DNA from: Nocardia alni
Lineage (GTDB): Bacteria > Actinomycetota > Actinomycetes > Mycobacteriales > Mycobacteriaceae
Length of the DNA: 43,494 nucleotides
Direction: 5' to 3'
Assembly (NCBI RefSeq): GCF_019038435.1
Contig: NZ_JAGPOX010000078.1
Span: 1-43,494, forward strand
Shown here: positions 22,609 through 30,944 of the stretch, piece after piece
How the letters are laid out: every line of letters starts with the position of its first letter
Numbering within the stretch: position 1 is the stretch's first letter
Notes under the pieces: generated by a model
What the model saw: only the letters and a program-made list of their open reading frames with translations
What the model was told of the DNA's origin: nothing
Database searches by the model: none
Position numbers and translations under genes: made by a program

Positions 22609-24985
22609 GGCGGTTCGACGGGTCCTGGGCGGCGGCGCGCGAGATCCGGTCGCCGATGGTACGCAGTTCGTCGGCGAAAGCCCGACGGCGGCGGCGCAAT
22701 TCGTCCGTGTCGACGGTGCTGCCCTCGGCGACGAGCAGCCCGTGGTTGTCGGCGAGTTTCAGCGCGCTGGCGAACAATTCCGATGACACCGACTCGTGGC
22801 TGTGCAACTGCTGTTGCAACAGCATCTGCTGCCCGACGGCCAGGCATTCATCGATGAACTGCTTGCGATCCAGCACGGCCGGATCCTGGGCGGCCAGCCG
22901 TTCCGCCACCACCAGCTGCGCGTCGAAGAACGAGCGCAGTACGCGGTGGGCCATGATGAAGCCGGAATCGGCCAGGCGGGCCAGAATGTCGGCCCCGACG
23001 GTTCCGTCGGCGGTGCGGCTGTGCCACTGCGGGTCCGCCAGCAGCATCTCCGCGGTCATCTCGGCGGCGAACTCGGCGCGCTCGGGGAAGAAGAACTCGA
23101 ACTTCAGCAGATCGCGCAGCCGATACGCCGCGTCCCAGCCGGCCTCCAGCTGGGCGCCTTCGGGCGCCTCCACCGCAGCCAGAACCGCCAGCTCGAGGAT
23201 GGCACGATTGACGAACCAGTGCACGGCGCTGTTGCGATAGAACGCGGCCTCCAGATATGCGCCGGACTGGATCGAATACACCGGTTCCAGACCGCCGCGG
23301 TAGACCGTCACCACCTTCGCCACCGACAGCTGGTCGAGCACGACGGCGAGGCCGTGATCCTCGTGCAGGGTATCGAGCTCGCCGCTGGGCAGCGCCCGAC
23401 GCCGGATGTAGCCGAGCACCGGCTCCAGCGCCATGCGTACCTCGCCGAGCGTCAGCGCGCGCTCGTGCACACCCAGCAGCACCAGTGTGACCAGGGCGTT
23501 GAGGGTTATGGGTGTGACCGCGTTGATTCCGACCGCGACCTCGAAAGCCAAGCGCTGCACGGCCTTCCGCTCCAATTCCTGGACCTCGGCCGACAGTGGT
23601 TCGGCGGGACCGGGATCGGGGGTCAGCGGGTCGCCGTGTGCGCTCAGGTGTTCGCGTGCCGACAGCGGCTCGCCGAATCGTACGTAGACGTGTCCGGCCG
23701 AATGCTGTTGGTTGCGAATGTATTTCGCCAGCCACGGCAGGTTCTCGGCCTTCTTGACGCCGCCTACCTGCTCGGTGGCGATGGCGCCCAGTTCGTTCAG
23801 TCGTTCGTAGGTGATCGAGACCGGCACCAGCATCACATCCTCGATGCGGCGGGAACGGATCGCGGCGGCGAGATAGTTCAGCAGGCCGTAGCGCGGCGGT
23901 CGGAGCTTTCCGGTCCGGGTGCGGCCGCCCTCGAAGTACCACTCCATGTTGAACCGCTTGGCCAGCAGATACGCGAAGTATTCCTCGACCACGGCCTTGT
24001 ACACCGCGTCGTCGCCGAAGCTGCGGCGAATGAACACCGCGCCGGTGCGCCGGGCGATCGGGCCCATCGGCCAGAACCGGAGGTTCGCGCCGCCGATCAC
24101 ATGATTGGGTGGAAAATCATTGCGGGCCAAGGCATCACCGAGCACGAAGGCGTCGACATACGAGCGGTGCGAGGGCAGGAAGACCAGGGGGTGACGCTGA
24201 TTGAGGCGGCGCAGACCCGCCAGGCCGGACGTATCGGCCTCGACCTGCCACGCCGAGGCGTGCACCGGGCGCATGGCCTGGGTGAACAGGTCCGAGACCA
24301 GACGGCTCTGTGCCGCCACCAGTTCGCGCAGCCCCTTCTCCGCGCGGCGATACACCTCGCGCGAATTCGTGCCGGAATCCGCGGCGATCGCATCGAGGCG
24401 GCGCAGGAATTCCGGGGAATCCAGAATCTCCTCGACGACCAGTCGCGGCACCTTGTAGCGGTCGCCGATCACGGCGCGTTCGGCGCGCTCGAGCGCGACG
24501 ACCCCGGCGCGAACGATGGCCCGCGCGAATGATTCCGCGATTCGGGCGACCGTCGGGTTGTTTGCGCGCAAGTCACTCAGCCGCGCGGGCTGACCGGTGA
24601 GCACCAGATGGCGATCGGGTGCGGCGTTGACCAGGCGTCGCTGTAGCAGCCGACGCGGGCTGCGTGGATTGCTGAGCGTGACCAGATCGGTAAAGGTGGT
24701 GCGGCGCACGCCATCTCGCTCCGGCGGTAGCCACAGTACCCGGATCGGCACCACCAGTGGATCGTCCCGGCGCTCGACCAGCCGTGCCGCCACCGCGCCG
24801 GCGTCCAGATCCAACTGGGTGACCGGCGCGTCGACGCCGAGTTCCGCCGCGATTCCGCCCTCGGCCAGCCATCCGCCGATCAATTCGCGCTCCACGGACG
24901 AGCCGGCGTCCACCAGCGCCACCACCGAGTGCGGCGCGTCGGCGGGGGTTGCCGGTGCCGGAAGGTCGGCACGGTGATCGATCAT
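22601..24985 (-). CDS. plsB2: Glycerol-3-phosphate 1-O-acyltransferase (PlsB2)
   Basis: A 794-aa membrane-associated GPAT adding the first acyl chain to glycerol-3-phosphate. The acyltransferase core shows FLPSHRSYVD (HX4D), FPPNHVIGGANL, the RRTGAVFIRR block, YFEGGRTRTGKL and VLVPVSITYERL as VMLVPVSITYERL. Long helical N- and C-terminal regions give the usual PlsB length. The start has GGAGGTCC directly upstream. First gene of a plsB2-plsC operon, divergent from the salicylate synthase gene. Confidence 0.93.
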   Translation of the reverse strand: MIDHRADLPAPATPADAPHSVVALVDAGSSVERELIGGWLAEGGIAAELGVDAPVTQLDLDAGAVAARLVERRDDPLVVPIRVLWLPPERDGVRRTTFTDLVTLSNPRSPRRLLQRRLVNAAPDRHLVLTGQPARLSDLRANNPTVARIAESFARAIVRAGVVALERAERAVIGDRYKVPRLVVEEILDSPEFLRRLDAIAADSGTNSREVYRRAEKGLRELVAAQSRLVSDLFTQAMRPVHASAWQVEADTSGLAGLRRLNQRHPLVFLPSHRSYVDAFVLGDALARNDFPPNHVIGGANLRFWPMGPIARRTGAVFIRRSFGDDAVYKAVVEEYFAYLLAKRFNMEWYFEGGRTRTGKLRPPRYGLLNYLAAAIRSRRIEDVMLVPVSITYERLNELGAIATEQVGGVKKAENLPWLAKYIRNQQHSAGHVYVRFGEPLSAREHLSAHGDPLTPDPGPAEPLSAEVQELERKAVQRLAFEVAVGINAVTPITLNALVTLVLLGVHERALTLGEVRMALEPVLGYIRRRALPSGELDTLHEDHGLAVVLDQLSVAKVVTVYRGGLEPVYSIQSGAYLEAAFYRNSAVHWFVNRAILELAVLAAVEAPEGAQLEAGWDAAYRLRDLLKFEFFFPERAEFAAEMTAEMLLADPQWHSRTADGTVGADILARLADSGFIMAHRVLRSFFDAQLVVAERLAAQDPAVLDRKQFIDECLAVGQQMLLQQQLHSHESVSSELFASALKLADNHGLLVAEGSTVDTDELRRRRRAFADELRTIGDRISRAAAQDPSNRHG

Positions 24986-25143
24986 GGGGGACCTCCATCG
25001 GATGACGCTTCCCCATTGAAGCCCGGCCGGAGCCTTTCGCGCAGGAGGTTGGGCCAGGTGCGCCGAGAACTGGGACGGTCGGCGGGGTGGGTGAGCTCAA
25101 CTCGTCGTCATATCAGTGTGCTCGCCGGCACACCGCAAGCAAA

Positions 25144-25191
25144 TCAGGTAATGCTAACCTCACTCGAGATAGTAAGGTGAGCATAACCTTG
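25144..25191 (+). promoter_or_regulatory. Two iron boxes (IdeR/DmdR type) before the salicylate synthase gene
   Basis: Two 19-bp sites resemble the IdeR consensus TTAGGTTAGGCTAACCTAA. One is at 25144-25162 (core AGGTAATGCTAACCT). The other is at 25173-25191 (TAAGGTGAGCATAACCTTG), abutting the ribosome-binding site GGAGG. Their centres are 29 bp apart. Iron-loaded IdeR would block transcription, so the gene should be induced by iron starvation. Confidence 0.85.
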
Positions 25192-25199
25192 GAGGATCG

Positions 25200-26561
25200 G
25201 TGTCGACCACGGACGAGCGCGTACGGATCGGATATGAGATGGATCCAGCGGCGGTGAGCACCGCGGATGGTCGCGGTACCGGGGGACTCGATGCGGCGGC
25301 GGCGATGGCCGCGCTGGCGGGCGCCGATTGGTTCGGGGAGTACGTGATGTACGAACGCCCCGGTGAATGGGTTTTCGCCGCCGATCCGCTCGGTAAAGTG
25401 GAGCTCGACGCCGAGGAATTACGGATGGATCGGTCGGGGCATGTCAGCGCGCGGGCGTGGGAGGGCGGTCCCGCGCACGTGCTGGATCGGGCGCTGGCCG
25501 AGCTGCCGCTTGCGGGGCGGACGGCCTACGGCTGGATCGGATTCGAGTTCTGCGCCTGGGCGTTGGACGCCACCGCGCACCTGCCCGCACGAACTGCGCT
25601 GGCACACCTGATGGTTCCGCGCATCGAGGTGCGTATCGATACCGCCGGGGTGCGGGTGGCGGGTGCGACGCCCCGCGAGACGGCGGACATTCACGAGCTT
25701 ATCGCCGCGTCGCAGGATGCCCCGGTCCCGCAGGCGCATCCGGTGGACATCGCCGCGGATGCGTCCGGCTACCGCGACCGGGTGGTCCGGGCGGTCGGCG
25801 AGATCCGGGATGGCCGATACCAGAAGGTGATTCTGTCCCGGAAGGTCGAGCTGCCGTTCCCCGTCGATGTGCCCGCCAGCTATCGGCTGGGGCGGGCGCA
25901 CAACACTCCGGCACGGTCGTTCCTGTTGCGCCTCGGCGGACTGGAGGCCGCCGGTTTCAGTCCGGAACTGGTCGTCGCCGTCGACGACGACCGTACGGTG
26001 ACCACCGAACCGCTGGCCGGTACCCGGGCCTTCGGTCGTGGCGCGCAGGCGGATGCCGCCGCCCGGTCGGACCTGGCTTCCGACCCGAAAGAAATTGTCG
26101 AACACGCGATTTCGGTGAAGACATCATTCACCGAGATCGCCGCCGTCGCGGAGCCGGGCAGTACGGTGGTGTCGGACTTCATGGCGGTGCGCGAGCGCGG
26201 CAGCGTGCAGCACCTGGCCTCCACCGTGCGCGGGCGACTGGACGCGGGCCGGACCCCCTGGGAGGCGGTGGAAAAGCTGTTTCCCTCGGTGACCGCTTCC
26301 GGAATTCCCAAGTCCGCCGGGGTCGATGCGGTGTTCCGCCTCGACAACGATCCGCGCGGGCTGTATTCCGGTGCGGTGGTGACGGTTTCCCCCACCGGGG
26401 CGCTGGAGGCGACGCTGGTGCTGCGCGCGGTGTATCAGAGCGCCGACGGCGCCTGGCTGCGAGCCGGGGCGGGGATCGTGTCCCAGTCCACCCCCGCGCG
26501 TGAATTCGAGGAGACCTGCGAAAAGCTGAGCAGCGTAGCGCCTTACATCGTGCGTGCCTAG
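25200..26561 (+). CDS. mbtI: Salicylate synthase (MbtI/NbtS type)
   Basis: A 453-aa Mg-dependent chorismate-utilising enzyme converting chorismate through isochorismate to salicylate and pyruvate, the first step of mycobactin/nocobactin siderophores. The chorismate-binding domain (about residues 185-450) has KVILSRKVELP, FSPELVV, TEPLAGTRAFG, SDPKEIVEHAISV, VQHLASTVRG, PSVTASGIPK and GLYSGAVVTV. The GTG start has GGAGG. It is controlled by two iron boxes. The Nocardia orthologue is called nbtS. It converges on the salicyl-AMP ligase with no gap at all between the stop codons. No NRPS genes are here, as in Nocardia, where the pathway is split. Confidence 0.95.
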   Translation: MSTTDERVRIGYEMDPAAVSTADGRGTGGLDAAAAMAALAGADWFGEYVMYERPGEWVFAADPLGKVELDAEELRMDRSGHVSARAWEGGPAHVLDRALAELPLAGRTAYGWIGFEFCAWALDATAHLPARTALAHLMVPRIEVRIDTAGVRVAGATPRETADIHELIAASQDAPVPQAHPVDIAADASGYRDRVVRAVGEIRDGRYQKVILSRKVELPFPVDVPASYRLGRAHNTPARSFLLRLGGLEAAGFSPELVVAVDDDRTVTTEPLAGTRAFGRGAQADAAARSDLASDPKEIVEHAISVKTSFTEIAAVAEPGSTVVSDFMAVRERGSVQHLASTVRGRLDAGRTPWEAVEKLFPSVTASGIPKSAGVDAVFRLDNDPRGLYSGAVVTVSPTGALEATLVLRAVYQSADGAWLRAGAGIVSQSTPAREFEETCEKLSSVAPYIVRA

Positions 26562-28181
26562 TCACAGGGTGGCGCGCAGGGCCTTCTTGTCGATCTTGCC
26601 CACGGCGGTGAGTGGCAGGGTGTCGGCCGTCCGGAGCAGGTCGGGGTGTTTGTAAGGGGCCAGGCCTCGGATGGTCAGGAACTGTCTGACCTCGGCGAGA
26701 GTGAGTGCGGCGGCGAGCGCCTTGCGGTCGAGAACGAGTACGGCGCAGACCTTCTCGCCCAGCCCGGGATCGGGGAGGCCGACGGCGGCCGCGTGGCGCA
26801 CGGCGGGATGGGCGAGCAGATGTTCCTCGAGCTCGTCGCACGAGACGTTCTCGCCGCCGCGGTTGATCACGTCCTTGATCCGGCCGGACACGATGAGATG
26901 GCCGCTCGACAGCCGGCGCACGAGATCACCGCTGCGGTAATAGCCGTCGGCGGTGAACGAGCGCGAATTGTGTTCCGGTGCGCGGTAATAGCCACGAAGT
27001 GTGTAGGGACCTCGGGTCAGCAGCTCGCCCTCGTCGCCGGGGGCGACATCGCGGCCGTCGGTGTCGACGACGCGGATCTCGTCGGCGGGCGACAGGGGCC
27101 TGCCCTGCGTGGTGCACACGATGTCCTCCGGATCGTCGAGGCGGGTGTAGTTCACCAGCCCCTCCGCCATGCCGAACACCTGTTGCAGTGTGGCTCCCAG
27201 CGCGGGGCGTACCGTGCGGGCATTGGTCTCGTCCAGCCGGGCGCCGCCCACCTGTAGCAGCCGCAGCGAGGAGAGGTCGGCCTCCTCCCATTCGGTTGCG
27301 GCGCACCATAGCTGGGCCAGTGGCGGCACTACCGATGTCACCGTGACACGGTGGCGTTCGATGGCGGCGAAGGCGCATTCCGGGCTGGGGTCGGTGACGA
27401 GGGCGATCGCGCCGCCGGTCGCGATGGTGCCCAGAATTCCCGGGCACGACAGGGGGAAATTGTGCGCGGCGGGCAGAGCCGCGAGGTAGACGTCGTCCGG
27501 GCCGAGCCCGCAGATCTCGGCGCTCGCGCGCGCGTTGTAGCCGTAGTCGTCATGGGTGCGGGCGATGAGCTTGGGCAGACCCGTCGTGCCACCCGAGACC
27601 AGCATCAGCGCGATCTGGTCCGCGGCGATCTCCGGCAGCGAATCGCCCTCGCACGGTATCGAATCCAGCGCGGTGAACGGCCCCGGGTCGCCCAGGACGA
27701 AGACGTGTCGCAGTCCCGGGAGCCGGCCGCACACCTCGGCGGCCAGTTCCCTGTAGTCGAATTCGCCGATCTTATCGACCGTGAAACATCCCACGGCGCC
27801 GGACAATTCGGCGAGGTGTTCGATTTCCGCGCGGCGATGAGCGGGCAGCGTCAGTACCGGGATCACCCCGGCGCGCAGGAGTCCGAACAGCACCACCGCG
27901 AACTCGGGCACATTCGGCAGTTGCACGATAACTCGATCACCGGATTCGATACCCGCGGCGAGAATTCCGCGGGCCATGCGGTCGGCGTCGGCGTCCAGTT
28001 CGCGATAGCTGCGTTTCCCGGCGGCGTCCACCAGCGCGGGCCGATCCGGCCAGCGCCGAGCCGCCGAGCGCAGTAGTCCGCCCAGCGATCGGCCTGTCCA
28101 GTATCCGGCCGTGCGGTATCGGCCGGCGAATTCGGTGGGGATGGGTGTGAATCCGTCGCGTGCGGGTGAGTTCGATGTCAC
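26562..28181 (-). CDS. mbtA: Salicyl-AMP ligase (MbtA-like, 2,3-dihydroxybenzoate-AMP ligase family)
   Basis: A 539-aa ANL-family adenylating enzyme that activates salicylate with ATP and loads it on an aryl carrier protein for siderophore assembly. It has GFTPIPTEFAGRYRTAGYW at the N-terminus (typical of DhbE/EntE/MbtA), the P-loop LVSGGTTGLPK, the aryl-acid pocket segment ALPAAHNFPLSCPG, GMAEGLVNYTR, YYRSGDLVR and the C-terminal catalytic Lys in AVGKIDKKAL. GTG at 28181 has GGCAGGA upstream and fits family length; ATGs at 28208 and 28217 would give a nearly leaderless start just under the iron box. In Nocardia this second nbt locus lies apart from the NRPS genes. Confidence 0.92.
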   Translation of the reverse strand: MTSNSPARDGFTPIPTEFAGRYRTAGYWTGRSLGGLLRSAARRWPDRPALVDAAGKRSYRELDADADRMARGILAAGIESGDRVIVQLPNVPEFAVVLFGLLRAGVIPVLTLPAHRRAEIEHLAELSGAVGCFTVDKIGEFDYRELAAEVCGRLPGLRHVFVLGDPGPFTALDSIPCEGDSLPEIAADQIALMLVSGGTTGLPKLIARTHDDYGYNARASAEICGLGPDDVYLAALPAAHNFPLSCPGILGTIATGGAIALVTDPSPECAFAAIERHRVTVTSVVPPLAQLWCAATEWEEADLSSLRLLQVGGARLDETNARTVRPALGATLQQVFGMAEGLVNYTRLDDPEDIVCTTQGRPLSPADEIRVVDTDGRDVAPGDEGELLTRGPYTLRGYYRAPEHNSRSFTADGYYRSGDLVRRLSSGHLIVSGRIKDVINRGGENVSCDELEEHLLAHPAVRHAAAVGLPDPGLGEKVCAVLVLDRKALAAALTLAEVRQFLTIRGLAPYKHPDLLRTADTLPLTAVGKIDKKALRATL

Positions 28182-28224
28182 GGGTCCTGCCTCGGTGTCG
28201 CGCCCCATGCCCGGCATGAGAAAT

Positions 28225-28243
28225 ATAGGTTAGGCAACCCTAT
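28225..28243 (-). promoter_or_regulatory. Iron box before the salicyl-AMP ligase gene
   Basis: ATAGGTTAGGCAACCCTAT agrees with the IdeR consensus at 15 of 19 positions and is itself nearly palindromic. It lies directly upstream of the gene on the minus strand, over a TATATT -10-like sequence. Confidence 0.88.
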
Positions 28244-28276
28244 ATCAGAGGAGCGCGCTGCCGCCGCGGCGGCGAA

Positions 28277-28900
28277 TCAACCGATCAGGTCCAGGTCGTG
28301 GAAGAGTTGGTAGCGATCCGGCTCGGCCGGCAGGAACCAGTGCAGGCCCTCCAGTGCGAACACCGACACCACATTGAGCGCGATCACCACACCGAGCAGG
28401 GCGAAGCATGCCCTGCCGACCAGGCGATGCGGCGCAGCCGGAATGGTCTGCGCCCCGGTGCGATCCGACACCGACAACACCGCGCCGATCGCGGCGATCG
28501 CCGCGACGAAAAGAATCAACGCCCACACATACGAGCGCAGCCCGAACACGGGCGTTCCGTATCCCGGATCGCCCGGAAGAATATGCAGCATGGTCTGCCG
28601 CCACGATGTGAAGCCGCCCGCGGCGCAACCCAGCAGTGCCAGCCCCCAGCCCGTGGTGTAATCGCTCGCCTCGAGTTCCCCGTTCATGGCGTTGCGGACG
28701 ATATAACCGCCGCCCAGCCCGGCCAGCAGCATGAATATGCGCTGTATCAGGGCCAGCGGGCACGGGTACTCCCAAGCGAGGAATTGCAGGGCCAATCCGC
28801 CGCAGACCACGACCGCCCAGCCTGCCAGGAACAGACACGCCAGCCAGAATTGAATGTGTCCCGACAAGGACTCACGGCGCTCGATCATCGACAAATTCAC
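28277..28900 (-). CDS. DsbB-like membrane protein lacking the usual redox cysteines
   Basis: A 207-aa protein with about five hydrophobic segments and the DsbB-family block YPCPLALIQRIFM followed by GYGTPVFGLRSYVWALILF. DsbB re-oxidises DsbA using quinone through two Cys pairs. Here the first motif has only one Cys (C-P-L-A) and the second periplasmic loop (SWRQTMLHILPGDPGYG) has none, so classical disulfide relay is unlikely. The GTG at 28900 overlaps the stop of the DUF5993 gene as GTGA, showing tight coupling. A helper or structural role with that small protein is inferred. Confidence 0.75.
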   Translation of the reverse strand: MNLSMIERRESLSGHIQFWLACLFLAGWAVVVCGGLALQFLAWEYPCPLALIQRIFMLLAGLGGGYIVRNAMNGELEASDYTTGWGLALLGCAAGGFTSWRQTMLHILPGDPGYGTPVFGLRSYVWALILFVAAIAAIGAVLSVSDRTGAQTIPAAPHRLVGRACFALLGVVIALNVVSVFALEGLHWFLPAEPDRYQLFHDLDLIG

Positions 28901-29061
28901 CACGTCAGCCCCAGGCCCAGTCCGCCGGCAATGTGATGCCGCAGCAGCAGGCAGGTGAATATGAACACGATCCACCATCCGCTCGAGACCGCCCTTCGGG
29001 ATCGCTGCTGATACATCATCGCGAGGGTCGCGAGCAATCCCGCGAAGAGCAGCGTGTCCAT
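28897..29061 (-). CDS. Small membrane protein, DUF5993 family
   Basis: A 54-aa protein with two hydrophobic segments separated by a basic loop (MYQQRSRRAVSSG), ending LLLRHHIAGGLGLGL. This size, topology and the RHH motif fit DUF5993, typically found next to DsbB-like genes. Function unknown. The stop overlaps the DsbB-like GTG by 4 nt, so the two are translated together. Confidence 0.7.
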   Translation of the reverse strand: MDTLLFAGLLATLAMMYQQRSRRAVSSGWWIVFIFTCLLLRHHIAGGLGLGLTW

Positions 29062-29200
29062 GCCAGCGGAGGCTACCGTTCGCCGAGGTGGTCGCGTTGT
29101 GCACGCGCCGTCGAGTCCATTTCCTTTTTGCAACAAGCAAACTACAGGCAAATATGGACGGATTATCACGGGTTCCGGGTGGGGATCTAGACTCCTGTCT

Positions 29201-30079
29201 GTGAGCGGCTGGGATACTTCCGACATCCCCGACCAGAGCGGCCGGACGATCATCGTCACCGGCGCCAACAGCGGGGTCGGCGCGGCGACCGCACGGGCAC
29301 TGGCCGGAGCGGGTGCGCAGGTGATCATGGCGTGTCGCGACGAGGTGAAGGCGCGGGCGGTCGCGAACACCATCGGCGAGCGGGCTCACGTGCGCCGCCT
29401 GGATCTGGCCGACCTGGCCTCGGTGCGCGAGTTCGCCGACGGAGTCGAGCATGCCGACGTGCTGATCAACAATGCCGGGGTCCTGGCCGTGCCGCTGGGC
29501 CGCACGGCGGACGGCTTCGAAATGCAGATCGGCACAAACTATCTCGGGCACTTCGCGCTGACCGGGCTGCTGCTGGACAAGATCTCGGACCGGATCGTCG
29601 CCGTCTCGAGCGTCGTGCACAGGTGGGGCCGGATCGATGTGGCCGACCTGAACTGGGAGCAGCGCCGCTATCGGCGCGCCGCCGCCTACTGCCAGTCCAA
29701 GCTGGCCAACCTGATGTTCACCCGCGAGTTGCAGCGCCGCCTGAGCGCGAGCGGTTCGCCGAAGATCGCCGTGGCGGCCCACCCCGGTTATGCCGCAACG
29801 GGTCTGCAGTTCCATACCGAGTCCTTCGTCAACCCGGTGATGGCGCTGGGCAACCGGCTGCTCGGCCAGAGTCCCGAAATGGGCGCTCTGCCCAGCCTGT
29901 ACGCGGCCACCGCCGCCTCGGTCACCCCGGGCGGCTTCTACGGTCCGACCCGTCTGGGCGGACTGCGCGGACATCCCGGCCCCAGCGGCTCCTCCACGGC
30001 CTCCAAGGACGAGGTCACCGCCCGCCGCCTGTGGGACCTGTCCGAACAGCTGACCAAGGTCAGCTACCACTTCCGCTGA
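29201..30079 (+). CDS. Short-chain dehydrogenase/reductase
   Basis: A 292-aa NAD(P)-dependent SDR: TGANSGVG (cofactor glycine motif), NNAG, the catalytic Ser in AVSSVVH, and YCQSK (Tyr/Lys). The length and the C-terminal substrate-binding half resemble the retinol-dehydrogenase/WW-oxidoreductase-like SDRs frequent in mycolata. The substrate is unknown. GTG at 29201 lies 7 nt after a TAGACT -10 and has no ribosome site, so the mRNA is probably leaderless. Divergent from the DUF5993 gene. Confidence 0.87.
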   Translation: MSGWDTSDIPDQSGRTIIVTGANSGVGAATARALAGAGAQVIMACRDEVKARAVANTIGERAHVRRLDLADLASVREFADGVEHADVLINNAGVLAVPLGRTADGFEMQIGTNYLGHFALTGLLLDKISDRIVAVSSVVHRWGRIDVADLNWEQRRYRRAAAYCQSKLANLMFTRELQRRLSASGSPKIAVAAHPGYAATGLQFHTESFVNPVMALGNRLLGQSPEMGALPSLYAATAASVTPGGFYGPTRLGGLRGHPGPSGSSTASKDEVTARRLWDLSEQLTKVSYHFR

Positions 30080-30184
30080 GGTGACGCGGGTCATGATCCC
30101 GGGTGTCACAGTTCGTCGCGACGCCTCGTCCTCCTGGTAGAGCGCCGCCTGACCGGGCGGGCGCACCGAGTGGAGGACACCGTC

Positions 30185-30658
30185 ATGGAATCCCGTTTGG
30201 ATATGTTCGCCAACGACACCCTCGCGAAGGTCATCAAGCGACTGGGGAGTGTCGGACAGGTATTCGAGAACTCGACCCTGCCCAAGGCCACACAGCAACT
30301 GGTGATGCTGCGTGCCAGCCAGATCAACGGGTGCGGATTCTGCGTGGATATGCACTCCAAGGACGCCGTGGCCGACGGGGAGACCTGGTTGCGGCTCAAT
30401 CTGGTCGCCGCCTGGCCCGAGGCCACCGTGTTCACCGAGGCCGAGCGTGCCGCGTTGGCGCTGGCCGAGGAGGGCACCCGGCTGGCCGACGCGCACAAGG
30501 GGGTCAGCGACGAGACCTGGGCACAGGTGCGCAAGCACTACGACGACGAGCAGATCGGCGCGCTGGTCTCCGTGATCGCGGTCATCAACGCCTACAACCG
30601 GTTCAATGTGATCCTGCGCAATCCGGCGGGCGGCTACGAGCCCGGGATGTTCACGTAG
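30185..30658 (+). CDS. Carboxymuconolactone decarboxylase/AhpD-like protein
   Basis: A 157-aa all-helical protein of the CMD/AhpD family. The peroxidatic-type motif NGCGFCVDMH gives Cys50 and Cys53 with His57 as in AhpD, so a thiol-dependent peroxidase or disulfide reductase activity is likelier than lactone decarboxylation. The ATG at 30185 has GGAGG 8 nt upstream. Short spacing to the SDR gene (105 nt) allows co-transcription. A GC hairpin follows. Confidence 0.85.
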   Translation: MESRLDMFANDTLAKVIKRLGSVGQVFENSTLPKATQQLVMLRASQINGCGFCVDMHSKDAVADGETWLRLNLVAAWPEATVFTEAERAALALAEEGTRLADAHKGVSDETWAQVRKHYDDEQIGALVSVIAVINAYNRFNVILRNPAGGYEPGMFT

Positions 30659-30672
30659 GGGTTCGCGATATT

Positions 30673-30708
30673 CGGCCCGGCACAGGATCTTTCGATCCGG
30701 CCGGGCCG
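30673..30708 (+). terminator. Hairpin downstream of the AhpD-like gene
   Basis: CGGCCCGG pairs with CCGGGCCG (8 bp), and an inner GGATC/GATCC stem closes a TTTC loop. No T tract follows, so it is a weak intrinsic terminator at best, or marks a factor-dependent end. Confidence 0.5.
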
Positions 30709-30797
30709 CGTCGCGTCCGGGGCGGCCCAGGTGTGGCGGTGGTCATGGCTGGGGCGGCCTCGGCGATCCGCCCCGCGAGCCTGGTACAGTCGCCTCC

Positions 30798-30863
30798 GTG
30801 CAGCGCGTGTATTTCTGGTTTATCTCCCCGGCCCTGGGTGGGCCGGTCGGTGAACCGCGCTGA
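30798..30863 (+). CDS. Aromatic amino-acid leader peptide for the DAHP synthase gene
   Basis: A 21-codon ORF (GTG 30798, TGA 30861) carries consecutive Tyr-Phe-Trp-Phe codons at 30810-30821. All three aromatic amino acids, the end products of the pathway begun by the gene 80 nt downstream, are represented. The start lies 7 nt after a TACAGT -10 hexamer, so it would be translated from a leaderless mRNA. A comparable Phe-rich leader precedes DAHP synthase aroF in Corynebacterium. Stalling on scarce charged aromatic tRNA would change folding of the following hairpins. Confidence 0.7.
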   Translation: MQRVYFWFISPALGGPVGEPR

Positions 30864-30923
30864 CCTTCTTCCACTCCGAGCCGGATATGCCGGCTCGACG
30901 GGAATTCCTCATCGTGGCCGGCC
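30828..30923 (+). promoter_or_regulatory. Candidate attenuator structures before DAHP synthase
   Basis: CCGGCCC (30828-30834) pairs with GGGCCGG (30840-30846) right after the Tyr-Phe-Trp-Phe codons. A second stem GAGCCGG/CCGGCTC spans 30878-30896. The GGCCGG arm can alternatively pair with CCGGCC at 30918-30923, close to the DAHP synthase start. A ribosome stalled on the aromatic codons would mask the first 5' arm. There is no T tract, so control may be translational or Rho-linked. Confidence 0.5.
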
Positions 30924-30944
30924 AGAGATGACAAGGACCACACG

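Noticed and set aside
28901..30538. N-terminal extension of the DsbB-like frame running opposite the SDR and AhpD-like genes
   Set aside because: The family homology begins at about 28888-28900 and the GTGA overlap with the DUF5993 gene fixes the start. The upstream part is antisense to real genes.
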